Positions 25,142 to 33,148 of a stretch of 64,000 bases of DNA are shown here, piece after piece. The stretch is from assembly GCF_001280085.1 (NCBI RefSeq), contig NZ_LGED01000231.1, positions 82,452 through 146,451 of the forward strand, read 5' to 3'. The stretch comes from Saccharothrix sp. NRRL B-16348 (GTDB lineage Bacteria > Actinomycetota > Actinomycetes > Mycobacteriales > Pseudonocardiaceae). A program made the position numbers and the translations under genes. How positions within the stretch are numbered: the stretch's first letter is position 1; each line of letters opens with the position of its first letter. The notes beneath the pieces were generated by a model. The model saw only the letters and a list, made by a program, of their open reading frames with translations, did not search any database and was not told the origin of the DNA.

Positions 25142-25720
25142 TCACGCAGCGTACGCCGGGACCTTCGGCGTCGAGGCCGCGGGCGCGGCGAAGCCCTTGG
25201 CGATCAACAGGACTCCGAGCGCGAGCTCGAACAGGCCGCCCGGGACCGACAGCGCCACGCCGACGCCGTAGCCGAGGACTTCCAGGGCCGCGCCCAGCAG
25301 GAAGACGGCGTAGCCGACGACGCCCCACGCCGCGATGGCGCGGGGGACCAGGCGGGCGCGGAACAGGACCCGGCAGAACAGGATTCCCACGGCTCCCACG
25401 GACATCATCGCCAACTGGTAGCTGTAGTGGTTGCCCGCGGGCACCGGCTCCGGCAGGAGCACGAAGACGACGCCGACCGCCAGCAGCGCCGCCTCCACAC
25501 CCCGGCCGACCAGGTACGCGTGCGCGGTGAGCTCGCTGTGCGGGCGCAGCACCGGGAACGCCAGCACGCCGATGGCGGCCACGACGGCGCAGTTCACCAG
25601 CATGAGCAGGCCTCCGACCGCGCTCGACCCCGCGTCGACCAGGGCGCTGCCGCCGCCGTACACGACGAACGCCACGAGGAACAGCGTCCCCACGGCCCGG
25701 CCGGTGGCTCTCGATGACAT
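25142..25720 (-). CDS. DUF4386-like membrane protein
   Basis: 192 residues with about six hydrophobic segments (for example ALVDAGSSAVGGLLMLVNCAVVAA and AYLVGRGVEAALLAVGVVFVL broken across the membrane), resembling the DUF4386 family. ATG 25720 has AAGGGA upstream; GTG 25741 is an alternative but overlaps the operator region. It is divergent from a TetR regulator, across an intergenic region with a 12-bp-arm inverted repeat, and is therefore its probable target. Two nucleotides separate its stop from the pseudouridine synthase start, so the two are likely co-transcribed. Confidence 0.8.
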   Translation of the reverse strand: MSSRATGRAVGTLFLVAFVVYGGGSALVDAGSSAVGGLLMLVNCAVVAAIGVLAFPVLRPHSELTAHAYLVGRGVEAALLAVGVVFVLLPEPVPAGNHYSYQLAMMSVGAVGILFCRVLFRARLVPRAIAAWGVVGYAVFLLGAALEVLGYGVGVALSVPGGLFELALGVLLIAKGFAAPAASTPKVPAYAA

Positions 25721-25748
25721 GGGGTTTCCCTTCCGCGGCACTGCCCGG

Positions 25749-25787
25749 CCTTACTTAGTAAGGCGGACGGTACCGTACTAAGTAAGG
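25749..25787. promoter_or_regulatory. TetR operator pair between divergent genes
   Basis: CCTTACTTAGTA (25749-25760) and TACTAAGTAAGG (25776-25787) are exact inverted arms. Each arm is part of its own near-palindrome (TTACTTAGTAA), suggesting two adjacent dimer sites. They cover the promoters of the TetR and DUF4386 genes. Confidence 0.78.
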
Positions 25788-25809
25788 AACTGTCACCACC
25801 GGAGGTCGG

Positions 25810-26475
25810 ATGTCGAAGTCGGGCGCACCACTGAGCCGGGAACGCGTCCTGCGCGCCGCCGTCGCCATCGCCGACGCGGGCGGGATCGCGGGGTTGACCA
25901 TGCGGTCGCTCGCCGACGCGCTCGGGGTCAAGCCGATGTCCGTCTACCACCACGTCGCGAACAAGGACGAGATCCTCGACGGCATCGTGGACCTGGTCTT
26001 CAGCCGGATCGCACTGCCGACGCCCGGCGCCGACTGGCGGCCCGAGATGGTGAAGCGGGCGAACTCCGCGCGGGACGTGCTCCGGCGCCACCCGTGGGCG
26101 CTCGGCCTGCTGGAGTCGAGGACGGCGCCCGGCCCGGCGACGCTGCGCCACCACGACGCGACCATCGGCACGTTGCGCCGCGCGGGCTTCTCCGTCGCGA
26201 TGACCGCCCACGCCTACGCCCTGCTGGACAGCTACGTGTACGGGTTCGCGCTCCAAGAGGCCGCGCTCCCGTTCAACAGCCCCGAGTCCGCCGCCGCGGT
26301 GACCGAGGACATCCTGGAGCACCTGTCGAAGGACGACTACCCGCACCTCGTGGAGCTGGCGACCGAGCACGTCCTGCGACCGGGCAACGACTTCGCCGGC
26401 GAGTTCGCGTTCGGGCTCGACGTGATCCTCGACGCCCTGGCGGCCTGGTTGCCCGACGTCAGTCCAGGTTCGTGA
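25810..26475 (+). CDS. TetR-family regulator
   Basis: 221 residues. The N-terminal HTH (about 8-55; GLTMRSLADALGVKPMSVYHHVANKDEIL broken at its turns) is followed by a TetR_C-type ligand domain (LLDSYVYGFALQEAALPF). RBS GGAGGTCGG precedes the ATG. It diverges from the DUF4386 membrane protein and most likely represses it and itself through the inverted repeats between them. The ligand is unknown. The 3' end overlaps the convergent DUF4230 gene by 17 nt. Confidence 0.92.
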   Translation: MSKSGAPLSRERVLRAAVAIADAGGIAGLTMRSLADALGVKPMSVYHHVANKDEILDGIVDLVFSRIALPTPGADWRPEMVKRANSARDVLRRHPWALGLLESRTAPGPATLRHHDATIGTLRRAGFSVAMTAHAYALLDSYVYGFALQEAALPFNSPESAAAVTEDILEHLSKDDYPHLVELATEHVLRPGNDFAGEFAFGLDVILDALAAWLPDVSPGS

Positions 26476-27082
26476 ACTCGACCTCGTACCCGAGCGCGCC
26501 GAACATGCCGGTCAGCATCTTGCGCGTGTTGTCGTCGGCCCGCCGCACCAGCCCCGACTCGCGCGCCGCGTCCGCGATCTTCCGCTCCGCCGCCACGTAG
26601 AACGGCTGCTGGTCCTGCGTCTCCACCAGCGACGCCAGCCGGTCGAACAGCCCGCGCTCCTGCGCGAACACGTAACACCGCTCCTGGTCCAGGTTCGGCT
26701 TGTCCAGCACCGCGCCGGGCAGCGCGAGCCGCACCTTCCGCGCCTCGCCGGACGCGGTCGTCGGCGCCACCCGCAACGCGTCCTCGGCCAACCCGCCGAA
26801 GTCGACGTAGGCGTTCACCGTCCCGGCCGCCACGAACAGCGTCCGCTGCCCGGCCAACGCCGACGGCACGTACCGGACGTCGCGCTCGATGTCGAGCACC
26901 ACCTGGAACTCGCCCGCCGAAGCGTGGTACTGGCTCAAGTCCCGCAACGACTGGAGCAACGCCGGCTGGCTGCGGTCGATCGTGTCCGTGCCCGTCAGGA
27001 ACCGGGGCACCACCAACACCGCCGCCACGAGCACCCCGACCGCCACCAGCACCGCCGCCGCCACACCGATGCGCCACTTCAT
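26459..27082 (-). CDS. DUF4230 protein, membrane anchored
   Basis: 207 residues. One N-terminal transmembrane segment (about 5-28; AAAVLVAVGVLVAAVLVVP) leads to an extracytoplasmic DUF4230 domain (SLRDLSQYHASAGEFQVV, VRYVPSALAGQRTLFVAAGTV broken by loops, and AYVDFGGL). The family is widespread in actinobacteria and its function is unknown. It lies 22 nt upstream of nothing co-directional except the SDR that precedes it, whose promoter is further upstream. Confidence 0.85.
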   Translation of the reverse strand: MKWRIGVAAAVLVAVGVLVAAVLVVPRFLTGTDTIDRSQPALLQSLRDLSQYHASAGEFQVVLDIERDVRYVPSALAGQRTLFVAAGTVNAYVDFGGLAEDALRVAPTTASGEARKVRLALPGAVLDKPNLDQERCYVFAQERGLFDRLASLVETQDQQPFYVAAERKIADAARESGLVRRADDNTRKMLTGMFGALGYEVEFTNLD

Positions 27083-27104
27083 GCCGGCGGGATACCCAGG
27101 CGCA

Positions 27105-27785
27105 CTACCAGGGAACCCGCTTCCCGTCGCGGAAGAACCCGCCCGTCGGCCCGTCGTCGGGCAACGTCGCCGCCCACACCACGCTCGCCGCGCCCTGCGC
27201 CACCGGCCGCCCGCCCGCGCCGCCCATGTCCGTGGCGACCCAGCCGGGGCACACCGCGTTGACCTTCATGCCGGGCAGTTCGGCCGCCAACATCAAGGTC
27301 AGCGCGTTCAACGCCGCCTTCGACGTGCCGTAAGCGGGCGTGCCGCCGCCCATCGACGCCAACGACGCGGCCTCGCTCGACACGTTCACCACGCGTGCCC
27401 GCCGTGCCGCCCGCAGCAGCGGCAGCAGGCCGAGCACCATCCGCCACGGCCCGTAGAAGTTGGTCTCCATGGCCTCCCGGACGACCCCCAGGTCGGCCGA
27501 CGACGCCCGCTGCCAAGTGTCGTAGTGGATGGCCGCGTTGTTCACCAGCACGTCCAGCCGCCCGTGCCGCGCGGTCAGGTGCTCCACCAGCGCGGCCACC
27601 GACGCGTCGTCGGTCACGTCCAGCCGGTGGTGGTCGACGCCCAGCCGTTCGGCCGCCGCCCTGGCCTTGTCCGCGTCACGCGCGGTCAGCACCACGACGT
27701 GGCCGAGCGCGGCCAGCTGACGGCACACCTCCAGCCCGATGCCCCGGTTCCCACCCGTCACGACCGCCACCGGCGCGTCCGCCAT
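27105..27785 (-). CDS. SDR oxidoreductase divergent from the ACP/KS cluster
   Basis: 226 residues of classical SDR resembling plant-type carbonyl reductases: TGGNRGIG (about 9-16), LVNNAAI, and the catalytic YGTSK; NAVCPGWVATDMGG follows. ATG 27785 (MADAPVAV) is chosen. It is separated by 110 nt from the divergent ACP gene, so a shared regulatory region is possible and it could act as the ketoreductase of the ACP-KS-KSIII-DH-DH set. That link is inference; the overall sequence is more carbonyl-reductase-like than FabG-like. Confidence 0.87.
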   Translation of the reverse strand: MADAPVAVVTGGNRGIGLEVCRQLAALGHVVVLTARDADKARAAAERLGVDHHRLDVTDDASVAALVEHLTARHGRLDVLVNNAAIHYDTWQRASSADLGVVREAMETNFYGPWRMVLGLLPLLRAARRARVVNVSSEAASLASMGGGTPAYGTSKAALNALTLMLAAELPGMKVNAVCPGWVATDMGGAGGRPVAQGAASVVWAATLPDDGPTGGFFRDGKRVPW

Positions 27786-27895
27786 GCCCGTGCACCCCCC
27801 GAGTCCGCTCCCCGGAGATTCTCCCTGGTTGGCCACTGGTCCGGGCGATGAGGTTCGATGGCGGGGAGGAGCCTGGTGAACGAGGAGAGATCGCC

Positions 27896-28129
27896 GTGTA
27901 CGAGACGCTGAAGAACATCCTCGTCGACACGTTGAAGGTCGCGCCGGAGCAGGTCACCCCGGAGGCGACCAAGGACGACCTCGACCTGGACTCGCTCGCG
28001 TTCGTCGAGCTGTCGATGGTGCTCGGCAAGGAGCACGGCCTGCACATCAGCGACGACGAGCTGTTCGACATGGAGACCGTCGGCGACATCGTGGCGCTGA
28101 TGGAGGAGCGCGCCGGTGAGCGGTCTTGA
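27896..28129 (+). CDS. Acyl carrier protein
   Basis: 77 residues, GTG start with RBS GAGGAGAG. Helical ACP fold with the phosphopantetheine attachment Ser in LDLDSLAFVEL (S33), and C-terminal FDMETVGDIVALM. It is the first gene of a five-gene run with overlapping or near-overlapping coding regions; the KS gene starts 14 nt before its stop. It carries the growing acyl chain for the associated KS, KSIII and dehydratases. Confidence 0.93.
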   Translation: MYETLKNILVDTLKVAPEQVTPEATKDDLDLDSLAFVELSMVLGKEHGLHISDDELFDMETVGDIVALMEERAGERS

Positions 28130-29327
28130 CATCGCGGTGACCGGGCTCGGCCTGGTCACGCCGGGCGGTGTGGGCGTGGCGGCGGGCTGGGCGGCGGTGC
28201 TCGCGGGCCGGTCGACCGCCGCGCACGACCCGGTGCTCGCGAGCCACGAGGTGACGATCTCCTGCCGCGTGCCCGACTTCGACGCCGACGCGCTGCTCGG
28301 CGCGCGGCGGGCCGTCCGGCTCGACCGGTTCACCAGGTTGGCGCTGGTCGCGGCACGGGAGGCGGTCGCCGGGGAAGACGTCGACGCCTGGGACGCGGCA
28401 CGGGTCGGCGTGGTGATCGGCACGTCCGCGGGCGGCGGTGAGACGTTCGAACGGCAGCACGGCGTGCTGCTCGCCGACGGCCCGACCGGGGTGTCGCCAC
28501 TGGTGCTGCCGATGCACCTGCCGAACATGGTCGCCGGCCAGGTCGCGATCGAGTTCGGCTTCCGCGGGCCGAACCTGGTCGTGTCGACCGCGTGCGCGTC
28601 CGGCGCGACCGCGATCGGCGTCGCGTGCGACCTGCTCGCCGCGCGGCGGTGCGACGTGGTGCTCGCGGGCGGGGTCGACGCGCTGCTCAACCCGTTGACC
28701 ATGGCGGGTTTCGCCCGGATGGGAGCGCTGTCGCGGCGGGACGACCCGGCGACGGCGTCGCGGCCGTTCGACGTCGACCGGGACGGGTTCGTGGCGGGCG
28801 AGGGCGCGGCGGTGCTGGTGCTGCGGCGCGCGGAGGACGCGCGGGCCGACGGGCGGCGGGTCCGGGCGCGGGTCGTCGGGTACGGCGCGACCGCCGACGC
28901 GCACCACATCACCAACCCCGACCCCGAGGGGCGGGGCGTGATCGCGGCGGCGAAGGCGGCGTTGGCGGACGCGGGCGCGTCGGCTTCCGACGTCGGGCAC
29001 GTCAACGCGCACGGCACGTCCACGCAGCTCAACGACCTGGTGGAGGGCCGGGTGCTGGCGGAGCTGCTGCCGTCGGGGCCGCTGGTGACGTCGACCAAGG
29101 GCGTGACCGGGCACATGCTGGGCGCGGCCGGCGCGGCGGAGGCGGTGTTCACCGTGCTGGCGGTCGAGCAGGGCCTCGTGCCGCCGACGGCGAACCTCGC
29201 GACCCTCGACCCCCGGCTGGACCTCGACGTGGCGACCACCGCCGTGCCGCGGGAGGTGGACCTGGCGTTGAGCAACTCGTTCGGGTTCGGCGGGCAGAAC
29301 GCGGTGCTGGCCATCGCGAAGGCGTGA
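28116..29327 (+). CDS. Beta-ketoacyl-ACP synthase (FabF-like KS)
   Basis: 403 residues with the elongating KS triad: C160 (VSTACASG), H299 (NAHGTST) and H333 (KGVTGHMLGAAG). GTG 28116 overlaps the ACP gene by 14 nt. There is no chain-length-factor partner, so it resembles FabF or a highly reducing type II PKS KS working alone. It performs decarboxylative condensation of malonyl-ACP with the primed chain. No acyltransferase is encoded here, so malonyl loading presumably uses the FAS malonyl transferase. Confidence 0.94.
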   Translation: MSGLDIAVTGLGLVTPGGVGVAAGWAAVLAGRSTAAHDPVLASHEVTISCRVPDFDADALLGARRAVRLDRFTRLALVAAREAVAGEDVDAWDAARVGVVIGTSAGGGETFERQHGVLLADGPTGVSPLVLPMHLPNMVAGQVAIEFGFRGPNLVVSTACASGATAIGVACDLLAARRCDVVLAGGVDALLNPLTMAGFARMGALSRRDDPATASRPFDVDRDGFVAGEGAAVLVLRRAEDARADGRRVRARVVGYGATADAHHITNPDPEGRGVIAAAKAALADAGASASDVGHVNAHGTSTQLNDLVEGRVLAELLPSGPLVTSTKGVTGHMLGAAGAAEAVFTVLAVEQGLVPPTANLATLDPRLDLDVATTAVPREVDLALSNSFGFGGQNAVLAIAKA

Positions 29328-29340
29328 GCGGGGAGGGACG

Positions 29341-30312
29341 ATGACCTACCGCGGCGCGGTGATCCTCGGGGTCGGCGCGAGCCTGCCGGCACGGGTCGTC
29401 ACCAACGACGACCTGGCCACCCGCCTGGACACCTCGGACGAGTGGATCCGGTCGCGCACCGGCATCGGCGCCCGGAGGTGGGCGGAGCCGGGCACGTCCA
29501 CGTCGGACCTGGCCGTCGACGCGGGCGCGCGGGCACTGCGCTCCGCCGGTGCGTCCACTGTGGACGCGGTGATCGTCGCCACCACCACGCCGGACCGGTC
29601 GTGCCCGGCCATCGCGCCGGACGTGGCGGCCCGGCTCGGCATGGTCGGCGTGCCCGCGCACGACGTGGCCGCCGTGTGCACCGGCTTCCTGTACGGCCTG
29701 GCGAACGCGGTCGGCCTGATCGCGAGCGGCGCGGCGCGGACCGTGCTGCTGATCGCCGCCGAGACGTTCTCCACCATCCTCGACCCGGACGACCGCGGCA
29801 CGGCGGTGATCTTCGGCGACGGCGCGGGCGCGGTCGTCGTCGGAGAGGGGGAGCCCATGATCGGTCCGTGCGTGCTCGGCAGCGACGGCACCGGCGCCGA
29901 CCTCATCCAGGTGCCGGCGGGGGAGCGCTACTTCCGGATGAGCGGCAAGGAGGTGTTCCGGCACGCGGTCGAGCGCATGTCGGACGTCGCGCTGGACGCG
30001 CTGGCCCGCACCGGCCTCGGCCCGGACGACGTCGACCACCTCGCGCCGCACCAGGCGAACCGGCGCATCTGCGACGCCGTCGCGCGCCGCCTCGGCCTCG
30101 ACGGGTCGAAGGTGCTGGCGGACCTCGACGAGGTCGGCAACACGGCCGCCGCCTCGATCCCCGTGCTGCTGGCCGACGCCGCCGCGGCCGGTCGGCTCAA
30201 GGCGGGCGACCGGGTGCTCACCGTGGCCTTCGGCGGCGGCCTGACCTGGGGCGCGGCCACGCTGGTGTGGCCGGACGTGACAGCGGACTTCGGCGTGCTG
30301 GGTGATCGGTGA
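29341..30312 (+). CDS. KAS III (FabH-like) ketoacyl synthase
   Basis: 323 residues with the FabH catalytic triad C113 (AVCTGF), H237 (PHQANR) and N267 (EVGNTAA). RBS GGGGAGGG precedes the ATG. It would prime the pathway by condensing a starter acyl-CoA with malonyl-ACP. Its stop overlaps the start of the first dehydratase by 4 nt. A dedicated KSIII next to a lone KS and two hotdog proteins indicates a pathway separate from housekeeping fatty acid synthesis. Confidence 0.94.
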   Translation: MTYRGAVILGVGASLPARVVTNDDLATRLDTSDEWIRSRTGIGARRWAEPGTSTSDLAVDAGARALRSAGASTVDAVIVATTTPDRSCPAIAPDVAARLGMVGVPAHDVAAVCTGFLYGLANAVGLIASGAARTVLLIAAETFSTILDPDDRGTAVIFGDGAGAVVVGEGEPMIGPCVLGSDGTGADLIQVPAGERYFRMSGKEVFRHAVERMSDVALDALARTGLGPDDVDHLAPHQANRRICDAVARRLGLDGSKVLADLDEVGNTAAASIPVLLADAAAAGRLKAGDRVLTVAFGGGLTWGAATLVWPDVTADFGVLGDR

Positions 30313-30656
30313 GCGGCTACCTCGCGTCGCCGGTGGAGGTGCTGGAGCAGTCCGATACGACCGCCGTCGCGCGGATGGTCGTCGCGGCGGACGACCCGGT
30401 GTTCGCGGGCCACTTCCCGGACTTCCCGATCTTCCCCGGCGTGGCCGTCGTGGAGTTCGCGCACCGTGCCGCGACCGCGACGGGCGGGTTGCGGCTGGCC
30501 GCGATCGAGTCGACCCGGTTCGTGCGGCCGACGTTGCCCGGCACGACGTTGACCGTCCACGTGACCTGGGACGACGCGGGGCGGCGGTGTGCCGCGGCGG
30601 TGAGCGACGCCGACGGCGTGGTCGCCCGGGTCAAGCTGCGGTACGAGCCGTGCTGA
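30309..30656 (+). CDS. 3-hydroxyacyl-ACP dehydratase, FabZ-like, catalytic residues intact
   Basis: 115-residue hotdog protein, GTG start in the GTGA overlap. The FabZ active-site His is H35 (AGHFPDFPIFPG) and the Glu is E49, 14 residues later as in FabZ. It is short for FabZ, lacking the usual N-terminal extension. It overlaps the second hotdog gene by 7 nt. It should dehydrate 3-hydroxyacyl-ACP, possibly as a heterodimer with its neighbour. Confidence 0.88.
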   Translation: MSGYLASPVEVLEQSDTTAVARMVVAADDPVFAGHFPDFPIFPGVAVVEFAHRAATATGGLRLAAIESTRFVRPTLPGTTLTVHVTWDDAGRRCAAAVSDADGVVARVKLRYEPC

Positions 30657-31081
30657 CCTCCGCCGACATCCTCCGACGGCTGCCGCACCGCTACCCGGTG
30701 CTGCTGGTCGACCGGGTGGCGGAGGTCGTGCCGGGCGAGTCGCTGACCGCGCTCAAGGCGGTCAGCGCCAACGAACCGTGGCACACCGCCGGCGACTTCC
30801 CGTCGACGTTGCTGCTGGAGTCGTGGTGCCAGGCCGCCGTGCTGCTGTCGTCGTGGGACCACCCGCTGCCCACCGGCCGGGTGGTGCTGATCGGCTCGCT
30901 GACGGACGTCGAGTTCCACCGGCCGGTCACACCGGGCTGCGTGGTCCGGCACTCGGTGCGGATCCTCTCCACCCGCGGCGACACGGTGGCGTTCACCGGC
31001 GAGTCGACCGTCGACGACCAGGCCGTGATGACCGTCGGCCGCGCCGTCACCACCACCCGTGCCGCCGCCGACCTCGGCTGA
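30650..31081 (+). CDS. FabZ-like hotdog protein lacking the catalytic His
   Basis: 143 residues, GTG start. The opening LPHRYPVLLVDRV and NEPWHTAGDFP are FabZ-like, but the catalytic HFP is D49-F-P, and the following loop is about six residues shorter (E57 at +8 instead of +14). It is therefore probably inactive alone. Paired with the intact H35/E49 protein encoded just upstream, it resembles heterodimeric dehydratases such as mycobacterial HadAB, where one subunit supplies catalysis and the other substrate binding (inference). Last gene of the cluster. Confidence 0.83.
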   Translation: MLTSADILRRLPHRYPVLLVDRVAEVVPGESLTALKAVSANEPWHTAGDFPSTLLLESWCQAAVLLSSWDHPLPTGRVVLIGSLTDVEFHRPVTPGCVVRHSVRILSTRGDTVAFTGESTVDDQAVMTVGRAVTTTRAAADLG

Positions 31082-31349
31082 CGAAGTGCGTTGACCGGCT
31101 GCGCCGCTTCGACCGGCATTCGGCGGCACCGCGCCGGCGAGCCGGTAGTCCAGCGGCAGGACCCGTCGGTGTTCCGCACTAATGCGGTCCGTTCGCGCGG
31201 GGCGCCGCGCCTCTGGATTATCTGCGACAGGCTGCGGTATCGTGCCCGCCCGGCAGAGTTCGCCGCTCGGTCTGCTGTGGTCACCGGTCGTCAAGGGCAA
31301 TGGGCAGTTTCGAACAAGATGAGTCCTGATCACGTGAAGGTGGGTGGTA

Positions 31350-32120
31350 ATGGCGCCGACTCCTTCTCCGGAGCCTCCTCGCAGACTTGTCAACTGGTCT
31401 GCGGCAACAGCACTGCTGACCGCTGTCGCGGCGGTCATCGCGGCGGTCTTCACCTGGGTCTCGGTCCAGGCCATCCAGAAGCAAGTCGATATCGCGCAGG
31501 CGCAGAACAGGATCGCCGAGCAGGGGCAGTTCACCGATCGGTACACCAAATCCGTCGAGCAGCTCGACCAGATGGGCGGAGACCACCTGCAGGTCCGCCT
31601 GGGCGGGATCTACGGCCTGGAACGCCTGGCCCACGACTCGCCCCGCGACCAGCCGACGATCGTCGAAGTGCTCTCCGCGTTCGTGCGGACCACCACCCCC
31701 GTGCCGAGCGCCGTCGACCCGTATTCCCCGATCACGTGCCCGTACGAGTCGGTCAAGCCTGACATCCAGGCCGCGATCCGGGTCATGGGTCGTCGAAACG
31801 CGAATCACGACAACGGCACGCGCATCGATCTGCGCCGTACCTGCCTGCGGACCGCGGAATTCGTCGACGCGCAGCTCGCCAAGGCGATTTTCGAACGCGT
31901 CGACCTGAGTTCGAGCAACTTCACCGGAGCCAACCTCGTCAAGGCCTACCTCTTCGGCGCGGATCTGACCACGGCCAATCTCGAAGGGGCCGACCTGCGG
32001 GGTGCGGATCTCAGCGGCGCGGACCTGAGCGGGGCGAACCTGGCCAAAGCCCTCCACGACGAGCACACCAAAGTGGAAGGCGTGAAAACGGACGGGCAAA
32101 CGACCGGAAAATGGTGGTGA
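31350..32120 (+). CDS. Pentapeptide-repeat protein with N-terminal membrane helix
   Basis: 256 residues. One transmembrane segment (about 18-40; LLTAVAAVIAAVFTWVSV), a helical stalk with Gln-rich sequence, a region with LGGIYGLERLAHDSPRDQP typical of actinobacterial membrane pentapeptide proteins, then pentapeptide repeats (about 168-233; FTGANLVKAYLFGADLTTAN and on) forming a right-handed beta helix. ATG 31350 is chosen, GTG 31344 being an alternative. Function unknown. A 268-nt gap upstream has no recognisable gene. Confidence 0.85.
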   Translation: MAPTPSPEPPRRLVNWSAATALLTAVAAVIAAVFTWVSVQAIQKQVDIAQAQNRIAEQGQFTDRYTKSVEQLDQMGGDHLQVRLGGIYGLERLAHDSPRDQPTIVEVLSAFVRTTTPVPSAVDPYSPITCPYESVKPDIQAAIRVMGRRNANHDNGTRIDLRRTCLRTAEFVDAQLAKAIFERVDLSSSNFTGANLVKAYLFGADLTTANLEGADLRGADLSGADLSGANLAKALHDEHTKVEGVKTDGQTTGKWW

Positions 32121-32197
32121 TCCGTTCGCGCGTGCCGGCCGTCCTCGATTCTCGTCCACCCGAAACGCGTCCGCCGCCGAGCCGAGACCTGGGAACC

Positions 32198-32203
32198 TAG
32201 ACT
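32198..32203 (+). promoter_or_regulatory. -10 box of leaderless lipB promoter
   Basis: TAGACT, 7 nt before GTG 32211, with no Shine-Dalgarno. Confidence 0.5.
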
Positions 32204-32210
32204 CGGGACC

Positions 32211-32900
32211 GTGGGTGCGATGCGGTTCGTGCACGGTGGGTTCGGGCGGGACGCGGTGCCGTACGAGCAGGCGTACGCCGAGCAACGGCGGCTGCACGCG
32301 TTGCGCGTCGCGGACGAGATCGGCGACGTCTGCGTGCTCCAGGAGCACCTGCCCGTCTACACGGCGGGCAAGCGCACCAAGGCCACCGCGTTCCCGACCG
32401 ACGACGTCCCGGTGCTGACCGTGGACCGTGGCGGCGAGATCACCTGGCACGGTCCCGGTCAGCTCGTCGGCTACCCCGTGGTGAAGCTGCCCGTGCCGCT
32501 CGACTCCGTCGGCCACGTCCGCAGGCTGGAGGACGCGCTGATCGGCACGTGCGCCGAGTTCGGCGTGGCGACGGCCCGGCTCGCCGGGCGCAGCGGCGTG
32601 TGGGTCCTCGGCGCCGACGAGCCCGCGCCGGACGTGCCGCCGTCGGCCGCCCGCGCGCACGGGCAGCACCGCAAGATCGCCGCGATCGGCGTGCGCATCG
32701 AGCGGTGCACCAGCCTGCACGGGTTCGGCCTCAACTGCGACCCCGACCTGACCCCGTTCGACCGGATCGTGCCGTGCGGCATCGAGGACGCCGGCGTCAC
32801 CTCGCTGTCCGCCGAACTCGGCCGTCGGGTCGCGCCGGCCGAGGTGGTGCCGGTGGTCGAACGTCACCTGACGAGGGTGTTCGCGGCCGATCGCCGGTGA
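32211..32900 (+). CDS. lipB: Octanoyl-ACP:protein N-octanoyltransferase LipB
   Basis: 229 residues. LipB motifs are complete: GGEITWHGPGQLVGYPVV (about 66-83), RKIAAIGVRI with the catalytic Lys, and LHGFGLNCDPDLTPFDRIVPCGI with the catalytic Cys. It transfers octanoyl from ACP to lipoyl domains. No lipA is adjacent, unlike the usual lipB-lipA order, so this may be a second or relocated copy. It has its own leaderless promoter and is 2 kb from a KS cluster that contains an ACP; any link is speculative. Confidence 0.93.
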   Translation: MGAMRFVHGGFGRDAVPYEQAYAEQRRLHALRVADEIGDVCVLQEHLPVYTAGKRTKATAFPTDDVPVLTVDRGGEITWHGPGQLVGYPVVKLPVPLDSVGHVRRLEDALIGTCAEFGVATARLAGRSGVWVLGADEPAPDVPPSAARAHGQHRKIAAIGVRIERCTSLHGFGLNCDPDLTPFDRIVPCGIEDAGVTSLSAELGRRVAPAEVVPVVERHLTRVFAADRR

Positions 32901-32915
32901 CGGCCGACTGCTCGG

Positions 32916-33122
32916 TCACTTGTCCACCCACAGCGTGTTGTTGTCGTCGCACTTCCAGTCGTCCCACTGGCCGCTGAACACCCCGGCCGCGCCGGCGGTC
33001 TGGCAGAGGTAGGCGTTGTTGAAGTCGCCCTGCTTGCGCCACGCGCGCTCGGACGGCGCGGTGGTGTGCAGCGCGGCGACGAGCGCCGCGGCGGTGGCGG
33101 TCATGGCGGTCAGTCGGTGCAT
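32916..33122 (-). CDS. Small secreted protein, 68 aa
   Basis: Signal peptide of about 25 residues (MHRLTAMTATAAALVAALHTT), then a mature peptide of about 43 residues rich in Trp, Asp and Asn with two Cys (YLCQTAG and DWKCDDNN) that could form a disulphide. It has no recognisable family. RBS GAGGAGC precedes the ATG. It lies just downstream of the terpene synthase gene on the same strand. Confidence 0.65.
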   Translation of the reverse strand: MHRLTAMTATAAALVAALHTTAPSERAWRKQGDFNNAYLCQTAGAAGVFSGQWDDWKCDDNNTLWVDK

Positions 33123-33148
33123 GGTCGCTCCTCAGGTGAACGGGTGGA

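Noticed and set aside
30302..30649. Longer start for the second dehydratase gene
   Set aside because: The upstream extension is in another frame over the first dehydratase and is Arg/Gly-rich; GTG 30650 matches the FabZ N-terminus.
31082..31349. Possible small genes in the 268-nt gap after the second dehydratase
   Set aside because: No RBS-supported frame with good codon bias; left as featureless.
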